The notes under the pieces are model-generated. The model did not search any database, had not been told where the DNA came from, and saw only the letters and a list, made by a program, of their open reading frames with translations. Shown piece by piece: positions 1 through 7,257 of a stretch of DNA of 64,000 nucleotides; the first letter of the stretch is position 1, and the number at the start of each line of letters is the position of its first letter. Where the stretch lies: contig NZ_CP126170.1 of the NCBI RefSeq assembly GCF_033170385.1, positions 4,736,001-4,800,000 on the forward strand, in the 5' to 3' direction. The stretch is from Xanthomonas rydalmerensis. GTDB taxonomy: Bacteria > Pseudomonadota > Gammaproteobacteria > Xanthomonadales > Xanthomonadaceae. Position numbers and translations under genes: made by a program.

Positions 1-729
1 CCCCTCGTTGACCAGCGCCCAGGTCGGCAGGTCGAACAACTCGGCGGCGGCTAGGGCTGTTTCGATTCCCTCAGCCACACCAAGATGCTCGGCGACGGGG
101 AACAGACGAATTGCACTGCCTGGCTCATAGCCGCTCGACACCAGTTTTCGAGGGGCGGAAACGGGGGCTTTCTTGCCTCCCTCAAGGTAGGTGACGTGCA
201 ATGTCTGCGTCTTGCCGTCCTTGCCGCGCATGGACGCCACCATGGCCGTGTATGTACCTTTCGGCCCCCGCTCGCCCCTCTCGAAGTAGTCCAGCGTTGC
301 CTTTGCGATGCCTTGTGGTGGCAGCTTGAGGCCGCGCCCCGCCAGATACTGGGCAACGGCATCGCCTGCCTCGATCGGCCTAGCCTTTGCTGCGTACTTG
401 GCAACTCGCTGGCGCCCATCGACCGGGACGGACGGGGGCGTTGCGACCGCTGCGCCCGCCACCTTCTCGATCTCGCGGCAGGCTTCGGCATACCCGATTC
501 CCTTGCAGCACATGACCAAGGCAATACCGCCCTTGTCCCCGCGGCTGCAGTTACAGAAGAAGCTGCCCGACCCGTTGCGATCGGCAAAGCGAAAACGGTC
601 CTCCCCCTCTCCGTTGGCAGGGCAGCGGTGATGCTTCTTGTCCAAGTAGTTGGCCGGCACGCCCAACATCGGCAGGATAGACGGCCATTTCCCGGCCGCC
701 AGGTCTTTCGCTCGTTCCCGGTCGCTCAT
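1..729 (-). CDS. Phage-type DNA primase with zinc-binding and Toprim-like domains, 3' part cut by window edge
   Basis: The frame is open from ATG at 729 to the window edge (243 codons visible, no stop). The N-terminus carries a putative zinc-binding region with His33/His34, Cys36, Cys59 and Cys61, in the style of gp4/P4-like phage primases. A Toprim-like motif, VAEGIETALAA, has its acidic residue near position 220. The protein would make RNA primers for element replication. Its ATG overlaps the helicase stop codon (ATGA), so the two are translationally coupled. The remaining C-terminus (rest of Toprim and possibly a helicase domain) is off the window. The family call rests on motifs and context; the exact family is inferred. 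Confidence 0.8.
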   Translation of the reverse strand, partial: MSDRERAKDLAAGKWPSILPMLGVPANYLDKKHHRCPANGEGEDRFRFADRNGSGSFFCNCSRGDKGGIALVMCCKGIGYAEACREIEKVAGAAVATPPSVPVDGRQRVAKYAAKARPIEAGDAVAQYLAGRGLKLPPQGIAKATLDYFERGERGPKGTYTAMVASMRGKDGKTQTLHVTYLEGGKKAPVSAPRKLVSSGYEPGSAIRLFPVAEHLGVAEGIETALAAAELFDLPTWALVNEG

Positions 730-2249
730 GGGACGAACTCCGGCGCGCCACTGCGTTCGCGAGACTTGGCATAGCGGATGGCCCTAGACTTCAGCCAGCG
801 CTTGAGTTCCGGCGAATATTCCATCGGCGGGACATCCTTCACCCGCGGGTCGTTCGGCCACACCCCGAAACGGTCCTTGTACTTGTGTGCGACCCAGCCG
901 GCGGCATAGCCATGTGCGGCGGCGTAGGCACGAAGCCCGCCGATGAACGTGCGCTTTTCCTCCCAGGTGGTCGATTTGTTGAGGTTCGTCCCCTCCACCT
1001 CGACCATCTGCCCCGGCGCCATGTCGATCAATGTGCGGGTTCGGCGCTCCGCTCCACATGCCGGGCATGCCTTCTGCCCAGGTTGCAGGATCAGGCCGCA
1101 CTTACAGCGCACCTGCTCGCGCTCCTTCTGGCTCGGCTCCTTACGCGCCTGCGACTCGCGCTTACCGTCATCCAGCGTGTGCACACCCTCGCTGAAAACC
1201 TGCTCTGTGTCCTTGTAGAACCGCAGGTAATTGCCGCTGTGATCCAGCCATAGGCCGAACTCCTTGCCCGGAGCGGTCCGCATCAGCCGGCCTAGTTGCT
1301 GCATGTGGCTCGACAGGCTCTTACGGTAAGGGCGCGCGGAGATCCCGCACAGCACGTCCGGCACGTCGAATCCCTTGGTAAGCACCTCGCAGGACACCAG
1401 TCCGTGGATCGTGGAATCAGGGCGCTTGAACTCTTCCACCAGCCTGCGCCGCGTATCGGCGTCACCGTCCTTGTAGCTGATCTGCTGGAAGTTGAAGCCA
1501 GCCGCGGCGAACTGGCGGCACAATTCCTCGCCGTGCTTCACGGTCGCAGAGAACACAATCGTCTTGACTGGGCCGCCGAAATGTAGCTCTGTCTTCTGCT
1601 GCCACTCGGCGACGATGTCGCCAATGATGGACATGCCGCGCTTCTCGATTTCCTTCTCCGACCACTCGCCGGCCACAACCTTCATGCCCTTGGTGTTGAT
1701 CGCCGTCGCGGCGTAGACCTTGAGCGGCGCCAGGTACTCGCGCGCGATCAGTTCATTGGTCGTCGTGACGTTGACCATACCGCTGTAGACCTTCGCCATG
1801 CCCTTCGTGAAAGGCGTGGCCGTCAGGCCGACCACGATGGCATCGGTCTTTTCCAAGAACTCGGTGACCTTCTTGCGCATGCAATGCGCTTCGTCCACGA
1901 ACACCACCTGCACGTCGTCAGGGATGCCGCGGCGCTCCAGGGTCTGCGCGCTGCAGACCTGCAGGCGCTCCCAGCCGCGGAAGCGCCAGTGTCCGGCCTG
2001 CACCACGCCGTGCGGGATGCCGTATTGGTCAAGGCGCTGGCTCGTCTGATCGACCAAAACGACGCGATCCACAATGACCATGGCGCGGGACAGCTTCCGG
2101 GCCGCCTCCTGCAGCATGTAACAGGCGATTTCGGTCTTGCCCGACCCGGTCGGCGACACCAGCACCTGCTTACGCTTGCCCGCCGCAATCCCGGCGCGTA
2201 GCTGCGCGACGCTCTCGGTCTGATAGTCGCGAAGTTCGACGGCGCTCAC
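726..2249 (-). CDS. Superfamily 2 DEAH-type helicase of a phage replication module
   Basis: A 507-residue protein starting at a GTG that overlaps the ParB-like stop codon (GTGA). An in-frame upstream ATG at 2327 lies inside the ParB-like gene and is less likely. It opens with a Q-motif-like RDYQ, followed by Walker A (PTGSGKT, about residues 33-39), Walker B as DEAH, motif III GLTATPF, and motif VI with QQLGRLMR. A C-terminal four-cysteine knuckle (CKCG...CPACG) suggests DNA or zinc binding. It resembles the type III restriction-subunit-like helicases of phage replication modules. It sits between the ParB-like and primase genes with 4-base overlaps on both sides, indicating one operon and a role in unwinding during element replication. 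Confidence 0.85.
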   Translation of the reverse strand: MSAVELRDYQTESVAQLRAGIAAGKRKQVLVSPTGSGKTEIACYMLQEAARKLSRAMVIVDRVVLVDQTSQRLDQYGIPHGVVQAGHWRFRGWERLQVCSAQTLERRGIPDDVQVVFVDEAHCMRKKVTEFLEKTDAIVVGLTATPFTKGMAKVYSGMVNVTTTNELIAREYLAPLKVYAATAINTKGMKVVAGEWSEKEIEKRGMSIIGDIVAEWQQKTELHFGGPVKTIVFSATVKHGEELCRQFAAAGFNFQQISYKDGDADTRRRLVEEFKRPDSTIHGLVSCEVLTKGFDVPDVLCGISARPYRKSLSSHMQQLGRLMRTAPGKEFGLWLDHSGNYLRFYKDTEQVFSEGVHTLDDGKRESQARKEPSQKEREQVRCKCGLILQPGQKACPACGAERRTRTLIDMAPGQMVEVEGTNLNKSTTWEEKRTFIGGLRAYAAAHGYAAGWVAHKYKDRFGVWPNDPRVKDVPPMEYSPELKRWLKSRAIRYAKSRERSGAPEFVP

Positions 2250-3082
2250 TTGGCACCTTCCAGCTTGGCCAGCTTGCGCTGCAGGGATGTCACTTCCTTG
2301 CGCAACTCGCCGCAGGTGGTCATCCACTGATTGCGCGTCGCCTCGACGGTGCGAATCTGCGCCTTCAGCCGGGCCATTTCCTTGGCTATCGATGCCTCGC
2401 CCTCGCTTACGGTGTCGTAGCTTTCCAGCATTTCCGCCAGTTCGGCCGCGTTGTCGCGCACGGCTGCAAGCTCTGCCTCAAGCGCAGCGATGCGAGATTC
2501 CGGTTCCTGTGGGGCCTGCGCGCTGCCCTGCACGCGCTTCGCCGGGGCGGGCGGCTGCGGCTCCTTGCCCTCAACCTTCGCCACCGCCTTGGGTAGCGAG
2601 ACCTCGCCATGCGCCACCTGCTTTGCCAGGGCCGGGTCTGCCTTGGCGACCTTGTCGGCCATGCGCTGGGTGCGCTCGCTGGCGCCGGATTGCGCGGCGC
2701 GGTCGGCGACCCGATCAAGCGGCAACGTTGCCGGTTGATCGCTCTTACGGTCGCCACCGTGGCTCTGAGCCTTCGCCCAGTCCTGCGCCGTGGCGACGAT
2801 CGCCGCCTGCTGACCTGCCGACATGTGCCGGCGATGCAGGTTCGCCGACAGCACGAAGGAAACGATGTTTCCGCCCTTGAACTCGGAAAAGTGCGGCTCT
2901 ACGCCGGCTTCCAGGCATGCGCGGTAACGGTTGCCGCCGTCCAGAATTTGTCCGTCCAGCAGCACGATAGGCTGGCTCAGGCCGTTGGCTGCGATGTCGT
3001 CGCGCAGGGAGTCGAACTCAGCGCCAGACAGGCGCGGAAACAGGGTGCAAAGGGGGTGCAGTTCGTATTGCGGATGTGGCAT
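2246..3082 (-). CDS. ParB/sulfiredoxin-fold domain protein with C-terminal coiled coil
   Basis: 278 residues. The N-terminal half has the ParB-like signature: a hydrophobic 'GLSQPIVLLDGQILDGG' segment followed by NRYRA, equivalent to the GERRYRA box of ParB. The middle contains a helix-rich segment with low-complexity A/P/Q stretches. The last 90 residues are rich in heptad-like leucines and alanines and charged residues, a likely coiled coil. Standalone ParB-domain proteins upstream of helicase and primase genes are common in temperate phages; some are nucleases or CTP-dependent DNA clamps, and this one is not resolved. It is translationally coupled to the helicase through GTGA. A strong hairpin (3100-3136) lies directly upstream of its ribosome binding region. 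Confidence 0.8.
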   Translation of the reverse strand: MPHPQYELHPLCTLFPRLSGAEFDSLRDDIAANGLSQPIVLLDGQILDGGNRYRACLEAGVEPHFSEFKGGNIVSFVLSANLHRRHMSAGQQAAIVATAQDWAKAQSHGGDRKSDQPATLPLDRVADRAAQSGASERTQRMADKVAKADPALAKQVAHGEVSLPKAVAKVEGKEPQPPAPAKRVQGSAQAPQEPESRIAALEAELAAVRDNAAELAEMLESYDTVSEGEASIAKEMARLKAQIRTVEATRNQWMTTCGELRKEVTSLQRKLAKLEGAK

Positions 3083-3099
3083 GATGGGCCTCGTAACTT

Positions 3100-3136
3100 G
3101 AAGCCCCGGTTCTGTTCGCGAGACGGCCGGGGCTTC
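3100..3136. other. Perfect 10-bp inverted repeat just upstream of the ParB-like gene
   Basis: GAAGCCCCGG at 3100-3109 is the exact reverse complement of CCGGGGCTTC at 3127-3136, with a 17-base loop. It lies 18 bases upstream of the ParB-like start codon on the transcribed strand. No clear U-run follows on either strand, so an mRNA leader structure or attenuator is at least as likely as an intrinsic terminator. Confidence 0.7.
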
Positions 3137-3295
3137 GTCGTTTCTGACGAATGGGCCGCCGTAGCGACCCGCTTAGCGCCAGACACCTGCAAGCCCCATT
3201 TCCGCCTGCAGGGTGGTCGCCGTCCTTGCCCCATCGCGCCCGATCCTTCGGGCGAATTCGCGTCACGCCTCGCGTATCTCAGTTATCTAACTACC

Positions 3296-3439
3296 CTAGA
3301 GATACTTCTTCCCATGCTGCTGGACTACTTCCTGACAGATGCCAGTGGCCTGTCTGGAGACAGCCGAGAGCATCCAAGCGCGGGGGCTGGACGTTCTCGG
3401 CCGGTAACCCTTGAGTGGGTCAGTCTTGCCGGTAAGCAT
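3296..3439 (-). CDS. Possible small protein downstream of cro (47 residues), unsupported by homology
   Basis: The 482 bases between the Cro-like gene and the ParB-like gene have no obvious gene. The best short frame in the leader is this one: ATG at 3439, stop TAG at 3296-3298, 47 residues. It starts MLTGKTDPLKG, contains RAWMLSAV, and ends QQHGKKYL. About 70% of its third positions are G or C, similar to neighbouring element genes, and it lies where lambdoid phages place a cII-type gene. It has no convincing ribosome binding site and no recognisable domain. A second frame (2977-3234) reads through the hairpin at 3100-3136 but overlaps the ParB-like start and is not called here. Confidence 0.25.
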   Translation of the reverse strand: MLTGKTDPLKGYRPRTSSPRAWMLSAVSRQATGICQEVVQQHGKKYL

Positions 3440-3564
3440 CTTGTCCGGGACGTGCGCTATGCCTACTACGGCGCACCCTGCTGTTTCAGTCCCTATCCCA
3501 CGGTTGCAGGCTTCTACGATGTGGCCCCGTCGTTACCCGACGACCGCACCGGCCGATGTCGCCA

Positions 3565-3786
3565 TCAGGTATTCGGCAGATCCTTGCTTAGCGCCGTTGG
3601 CATCAGGGCGCCACTCTCATCGAAGCTCTCAGGCTTCAATAAAAATCTGATCTTCAACTCATGGACCTTCGGGATGCCTCGATCTTTTGGCCACATCGAA
3701 ATGGCAGCGTGGCTCTTCAGCCCAAGCGCTTCCTGCAGCGCCTTTGCTGAACCGAAAAGTGCGATGGCCTGGGGCTTTGTAAGCAT
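3565..3786 (-). CDS. Cro-like / YdaS-like phage repressor
   Basis: 73 residues starting MLTKPQAIALFG. An in-frame extension to 3927 would run through the operator and into the divergent CI gene, so the start at 3786 is preferred. The central helix-turn-helix region, with SAKALQEALGL followed by SHAAISMWPKDRGIP, matches the small Cro proteins of P22-like and Xanthomonas prophages. It is transcribed away from the CI repressor across a 69-base operator region, the classic lysis-lysogeny switch arrangement. It heads the leftward early operon carrying the ParB-like, helicase and primase genes. The likely role is repression of the CI promoter during lytic growth or element activation. Confidence 0.75.
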   Translation of the reverse strand: MLTKPQAIALFGSAKALQEALGLKSHAAISMWPKDRGIPKVHELKIRFLLKPESFDESGALMPTALSKDLPNT

Positions 3787-3855
3787 GCCAGTAGACTGAC
3801 AGGCTGACACCCGCGTGTCAATACACTGACAGACGGCTTTGGTAAGCTCACTGAC
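3787..3855. promoter_or_regulatory. cro-cI intergenic operator with TGACA half-sites
   Basis: CTGACA occurs at 3796-3801, 3804-3809, 3826-3831 and 3851-3856; the last one overlaps the CI start codon. The site at 3805-3820 is a perfect dyad, TGACAC-CCGC-GTGTCA. The 12-mer AGTAGACTGACA at 3790-3801 recurs exactly at 4606-4617, upstream of the rightward operon. These are the expected binding sites for the CI and Cro proteins encoded on either side. Confidence 0.75.
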
Positions 3856-4536
3856 ATGACTACTCAAACCCCCCTCCCCTGGTATCGCTTCAAGGAAGCG
3901 AGGCTCAATGCGGGACTCTCGATGCAAGAGGCGGCCAAGAAGATTGGCTGCTCACGACCGCTGATCATTTCTTGGGAAGCTGGCATAGCGAAATCGATTG
4001 GTGGCGCCTACCTGCTCGCTGCGGCCGAAGCGTATGACGTAAGTCCTGCGTGGCTTCTTGGCAAAACCGATGAAGACGGTCCTAGTAACTACATCAGGCC
4101 CAAAAAGTGGCTTGAAGGCATGTATCGGGTTGAACACATACGCTTTAGCGACCCGTTGTGGGCGTTCATCCAAGGCCGTGATGCCGAGCCGATAAGTTCG
4201 ATCGATGTAAGCGAGACGTACTTGAGATCTTTGCTGGGCCATGTCCCGCAGCCTGGTCGTCTGAAGCTCGTGACCGCGAGCGGCGACTCAATGGCTCCGA
4301 AGGTTGACCCTGGCACGATGGTGCTCGTGGATACAGGCATCAATGCCTTTGAGGGTGATGGTATCTACCTGATCGACCTTGGATCTGGCAGGCAACTAAA
4401 AGCGCTTCAAGATCGCGGCGACTCGGTCTATGTCGTGAGCGCAAACGCTGCACTGTATCCGGCCTTTCCAGCAAATGAAGGTATGAAAGTGATCGGCAAG
4501 GCTCACTTGATCACGAAGCTGGAGCGCCTGGGATAA
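3856..4536 (+). CDS. CI-type repressor: HTH plus S24 (LexA-like) self-cleaving domain
   Basis: 226 residues. Residues about 11-70 form a Cro/CI-type helix-turn-helix (AGLSMQEAAKKIGCSRPLIISWE). The C-terminal half is an S24 peptidase domain with the nucleophile Ser145 in ASGDSMAP and the general base Lys182 in GRQLKAL, so RecA-stimulated autocleavage is expected. It would maintain the integrated state by binding the TGACA operators on both sides of its gene and would release them after DNA damage. A TGACA half-site overlaps its own ATG, which suggests direct autoregulation. It is divergent from the Cro-like gene. Confidence 0.9.
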   Translation: MTTQTPLPWYRFKEARLNAGLSMQEAAKKIGCSRPLIISWEAGIAKSIGGAYLLAAAEAYDVSPAWLLGKTDEDGPSNYIRPKKWLEGMYRVEHIRFSDPLWAFIQGRDAEPISSIDVSETYLRSLLGHVPQPGRLKLVTASGDSMAPKVDPGTMVLVDTGINAFEGDGIYLIDLGSGRQLKALQDRGDSVYVVSANAALYPAFPANEGMKVIGKAHLITKLERLG

Positions 4537-4560
4537 GATGAATTTTTGCTTAATGGAGTA

Positions 4561-4640
4561 AGCATACTGACATCCGCGACTGTCAGAGTGTTGACTTGTT
4601 CTGTTAGTAGACTGACACTCTCCCCATAGCGCCGGATCGC
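4561..4640 (+). promoter_or_regulatory. Second TGACA operator and candidate promoter for the rightward operon
   Basis: Directly after cI lies a second operator cluster. It has a 20-base inverted repeat, CTGACA-N8-TGTCAG, at 4567-4586 and a further CTGACA at 4612-4617 within a 12-mer shared exactly with the cro-cI operator. A TTGACT at 4591-4596 stands 17 bases before GACACT, a plausible but weak -35/-10 pair overlapped by the operator. CI binding here would silence the operon running from 4660 to 7257. Confidence 0.6.
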
Positions 4641-4659
4641 CCGGCTGCTGGGAGAGGCA

Positions 4660-4878
4660 ATGAGCGGCACCAGCACTATCACCATCGATCACGCCTCAGC
4701 GCTGATCGAGCGATACAGAGAATCCGACTGGATCACCCAGGAGATCGCCGAGCGCGCGCAGCGCGCGATCCGGGAGCGTCTCTACTACGGGAACCCAATG
4801 ACCACTGCCCACCGCGCCAGGATGCTGGCGTTGCGCTTTGGCATCGTGGATGCCCCTTTTGAGGCCCTGGGAAATTGA
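4660..4878 (+). CDS. Hypothetical small phage protein (72 residues)
   Basis: First gene after the second operator, with a good GGGAGAGG ribosome binding site just before ATG at 4660. The product is 72 residues and mostly helical by composition, with a polar N-terminus and a segment RAQRAIRERLYYGNPMT. No domain is recognised. Its place at the head of a repressor-controlled operon suggests an early accessory function of the element. It is followed by a 106-base gap before the CsrA-like gene. Confidence 0.6.
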   Translation: MSGTSTITIDHASALIERYRESDWITQEIAERAQRAIRERLYYGNPMTTAHRARMLALRFGIVDAPFEALGN

Positions 4879-4984
4879 ATTGGCGCACGGCACCATCCCT
4901 TCCCTCGCGCCCGCTCGCCGATAACGACGACTCTCCCCACTTTTGCATTTTCACATTACACAACGTCCCGAGGAAACCGGATTT

Positions 4985-5227
4985 ATGAGTAGGGAAATTC
5001 CTACGCGCACGCGCAAGCCGGTCGTGATGTCAGCGACAGCGGGAACCACCGTGTCCATCGGCAACGACATCACGGTGGAGATTCACTATGCCTACCGCGG
5101 CCGCGCGGTGCTGCATGTGCGAGCCCCCAGCAGCATGGCAATCGACCGCGAACGCAATTTCGCAGCACCCCAAAACGATGACGGCCCGAGCGTTGGCGCG
5201 CCCGAGCCGTCTGCCAAATCCCCGTAA
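4985..5227 (+). CDS. CsrA/RsmA-like RNA-binding protein encoded on the element
   Basis: 80 residues from ATG at 4985, preceded by AGGA about 10 bases upstream; an upstream in-frame ATG at 4943 lacks a site. Residues about 17-55 align without gaps to the CsrA core. GTTVSIGNDITVEI corresponds to GETLMIGDEVTVTV, a shared AP (VRAP) follows, and AIDRER corresponds to the VHREE segment that carries the key RNA-binding Arg44. The usual N-terminal LILTRR strand is replaced by a longer basic leader and the C-terminus is an acidic/proline tail, so it is a divergent paralogue. The inferred role is binding GGA-containing mRNAs to tune host or element gene expression. Confidence 0.7.
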   Translation: MSREIPTRTRKPVVMSATAGTTVSIGNDITVEIHYAYRGRAVLHVRAPSSMAIDRERNFAAPQNDDGPSVGAPEPSAKSP

Positions 5228-5251
5228 TCGACCAAGACTCAGGAGAACCAC

Positions 5252-5491
5252 ATGGCGAACGATAGCGTACAGGAAAAGCCGGTCTACGGCATGACCGTGG
5301 CCCAATGGGACGAACTGCAAGAGAGAATGAGGTTGATGCACGCAGTCTGCGATGCCTTCACCACCCGCGCAGCTAATGACATGCTGGAACAAAGCATCTC
5401 CACCTTGGCAAGGCTCGGCTTTGATGCCGGCTGCGATGCAGAAAAGCTGCTGGCGGCAATCAGCGAACAGCGTGTGGGAGAAGCTGCATGA
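5252..5491 (+). CDS. Hypothetical phage protein (79 residues)
   Basis: A 79-residue helical protein with AGGAGAA just upstream of ATG at 5252. It contains a segment around WDELQERMRLMHAVCDAF and a Cys-containing C-terminal helix. No family is recognised. Its stop overlaps the next start by four bases (ATGA at 5488-5491), so it is coupled to the 227-residue gene that follows in the CI-controlled rightward operon. Confidence 0.65.
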   Translation: MANDSVQEKPVYGMTVAQWDELQERMRLMHAVCDAFTTRAANDMLEQSISTLARLGFDAGCDAEKLLAAISEQRVGEAA

Positions 5492-6171
5492 GCGCTATCG
5501 ACCCGATCGACAAGTTGGCGGCCTCCGGCATCAGCATTCGCACGCTGGTTTCCTTCCAACTCGACCATCTCGAATGGCTGGCGCAGCACCAAGGCGATAC
5601 GTTCCGGCTCTGCTACCACGACGAAGCCGGAGCACTGGTGGTGGAGACGATCAAGGGAGATCCGGCCGCGCTTTTGCAACGCGCGCAGGAGCTTGGTTGG
5701 CAAGCCTGTAAAGATGAACCGGCAGAGACCGGGGCGCCCTGGATTTTCCAAGAAGCCTACTACCACCAGTTGCGCGGTGCACATTGGTTTTCGACGGCGA
5801 CAGAAGATTTCATAGACGAAGTAGTGCCGCTTGGCTTCCCGTCCAAGATGCTCGACGCCGCACGGCGCCGCCGCGAGCGCAAATACAGCCCCGAAGCCAT
5901 CGCCAAGCGGGCCACCGCTATGGCACGTGTGATCGCACGCGACAAACTGGCGAGGGAGAAGGCGGCGGAATCGGAGTATCGCGGCCAACACTCGGCGGCG
6001 GCCAGGCTGCTTGCCAAGAACTATAGGGACGCCGCCGACATCATCGAAAAGCCGATCACCCAGCGAACCGCATTGAACAAGGCTAAGCAGTTCTTGAAAG
6101 ACTGCAACGACGGTGATTACAACATGTGGCTAGCGCGCGCTGCCCGGACCAACAACGGGGGTGCCAAGTGA
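5488..6171 (+). CDS. Hypothetical phage protein (227 residues)
   Basis: 227 residues, soluble. The N-terminal half is mixed alpha/beta (DHLEWLAQHQGDTFRLCYHDE). The C-terminal half is a highly basic helical region (DAARRRRERKYSPEAIAKRA) that could bind nucleic acid. No known domain is recognised. It is coupled by ATGA to the gene before it, and its TGA overlaps the ATG of the S24-like gene by one base. The arrangement suggests co-production with the S24-like and excisionase-like proteins. Confidence 0.7.
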   Translation: MSAIDPIDKLAASGISIRTLVSFQLDHLEWLAQHQGDTFRLCYHDEAGALVVETIKGDPAALLQRAQELGWQACKDEPAETGAPWIFQEAYYHQLRGAHWFSTATEDFIDEVVPLGFPSKMLDAARRRRERKYSPEAIAKRATAMARVIARDKLAREKAAESEYRGQHSAAARLLAKNYRDAADIIEKPITQRTALNKAKQFLKDCNDGDYNMWLARAARTNNGGAK

Positions 6172-6578
6172 TGGCTCTTTCCAAGCACGAACTGAAAGCG
6201 CTCGCGATAGAGTTGGTCGCCGTGATGCCGCCGAGCGCTGATCCGATGGGCGACTGCGGGCTGACGGCGCACCCTTCCGCGCTTTTCCCGCTGCCCGAGG
6301 GGAATTACGCCCATGTGCTGGTGCAGGACACCGCGAACGCCCCGCGCTACATGCCCGGGGACGTGCTGCTGGTGAACCTAGCCGTCACCAGCTTCGTCGC
6401 CGACGGCCTCTATGCGGTCGAACTCAACGGGCGGCAGTTGGTCCGCTACCTTCGCGACGGGCCGGATGGGATGGTGATGTTCAGCGGATCGGCACCGCAA
6501 CACGACTTCAAGCCGCCCCAGGACTTCCGCATTCTCGGCATGGCCGAGTCCGCTGCTCAGATTCGGAGAATCGCATGA
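6171..6578 (+). CDS. Standalone S24/LexA-like domain protein lacking both catalytic residues
   Basis: 135 residues. The C-terminal 90 residues align with the S24 domain of the CI repressor in this same element: APRYMPGDVLLVN with APKVDPGTMVLVD, and DGLYAVELNGRQLV with DGIYLIDLGSGRQLK. The position of the CI nucleophile Ser145 is Ala55 here and the base Lys182 is Val91, so peptidase activity is not expected. No helix-turn-helix is present. An upstream in-frame ATG at 6126 lies inside the preceding gene; ATG 6171 overlaps that gene's stop and is preferred. A dimerisation partner or antagonist of the CI repressor is a reasonable inference. Confidence 0.65.
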   Translation: MALSKHELKALAIELVAVMPPSADPMGDCGLTAHPSALFPLPEGNYAHVLVQDTANAPRYMPGDVLLVNLAVTSFVADGLYAVELNGRQLVRYLRDGPDGMVMFSGSAPQHDFKPPQDFRILGMAESAAQIRRIA

Positions 6579-7000
6579 CCACGGAACTCATCAACGAATT
6601 GCGTTCGGCCGCGGCGACCCTGCGCAAGCCATTGTTCCCCAGGGGTGAAGCGCTGTCCACCGACCTGACTGCTGCCGACCTGCTGGAACGTGCGGCCGAC
6701 TCGCTGGAAGCGCTGCGTGCGATCAGTTCGACGGTTGAACGAACTACCGGACAACTGGCCCGCCCGTCGTGGCTAGAAGGTGGCGAGGAAGCAGTGGCCA
6801 TAGCGATTGAAGACGGCCTAGTCCCGGGCTACGACGCGGCCTCCGAACGCGCCCTTGGCGTACTGGATGTCATCGCCGAAAACCTGTTCGATCGCGTGCG
6901 GAGGGGCGTACTGACGCCTGCGCAAGCTGCGGCAAAGGTGCGTCGCCACACCGCGGAACTGCGAGACATGCTGACGGGAGCTAGTGAGGCGCAGCCATGA
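6575..7000 (+). CDS. Hypothetical phage protein (141 residues)
   Basis: 141-residue, Ala/Leu/Glu-rich and largely helical (ELINELRSAAATLRKP; DLLERAADSLEALRAI), with several heptad-like stretches. No domain is recognised. ATGA overlaps couple it to the S24-like gene before it and the excisionase-like gene after it. Its codon use matches the rest of the element. Confidence 0.7.
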   Translation: MTTELINELRSAAATLRKPLFPRGEALSTDLTAADLLERAADSLEALRAISSTVERTTGQLARPSWLEGGEEAVAIAIEDGLVPGYDAASERALGVLDVIAENLFDRVRRGVLTPAQAAAKVRRHTAELRDMLTGASEAQP

Positions 7001-7257
7001 GCAACGAAACTTCGATTGACGTTGGCACCATCGCTGCGATGGCCCGGGATGCGGAGTGGCTAAACGCCGACGCATGCGCGTTCATCCTGGGGCTTACCAC
7101 CCGCAAAGGCACAGTGAACCGGCGCGCTTTTCTTGAGCGTGTCGCTGTGCGCCCCAGCTTCCCCAAGCCCATGAGCATCGGTGCGAAAAAGCTGTGGAAG
7201 CGATCGGACGTAGTGCTGTGGGCTGAAGACGAGTCCAGGATCAGGCGAGCTTCTTAG
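6997..7257 (+). CDS. AlpA/excisionase-like DNA-binding protein
   Basis: 86 residues with the layout of small winged-helix MerR/AlpA proteins: WLNADACAFILGL as the first helices, a basic RRAFLERV segment, then FPKPMSIGAKKLWKRSDV with the typical 'FP.P...G.....W...D' wing and terminal helix. Such proteins act as recombination directionality factors or activators of integrase expression. It is the last gene of the rightward operon and overlaps the convergent integrase gene by 17 bases at the 3' ends, so transcription of the two may interfere. Confidence 0.7.
   Translation: MSNETSIDVGTIAAMARDAEWLNADACAFILGLTTRKGTVNRRAFLERVAVRPSFPKPMSIGAKKLWKRSDVVLWAEDESRIRRAS

Noticed and set aside
2609-3799. 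A 396-codon plus-strand frame across the parB-like, leader and cro region
   Set aside because: It runs antisense to the phage early operon and through the operator; no domain, and it has no ribosome binding site.
3565-3927. 120-codon version of the Cro-like protein starting at 3927
   Set aside because: The extra N-terminus would cover the operator and the CI start; the 73-residue form fits Cro-like proteins.
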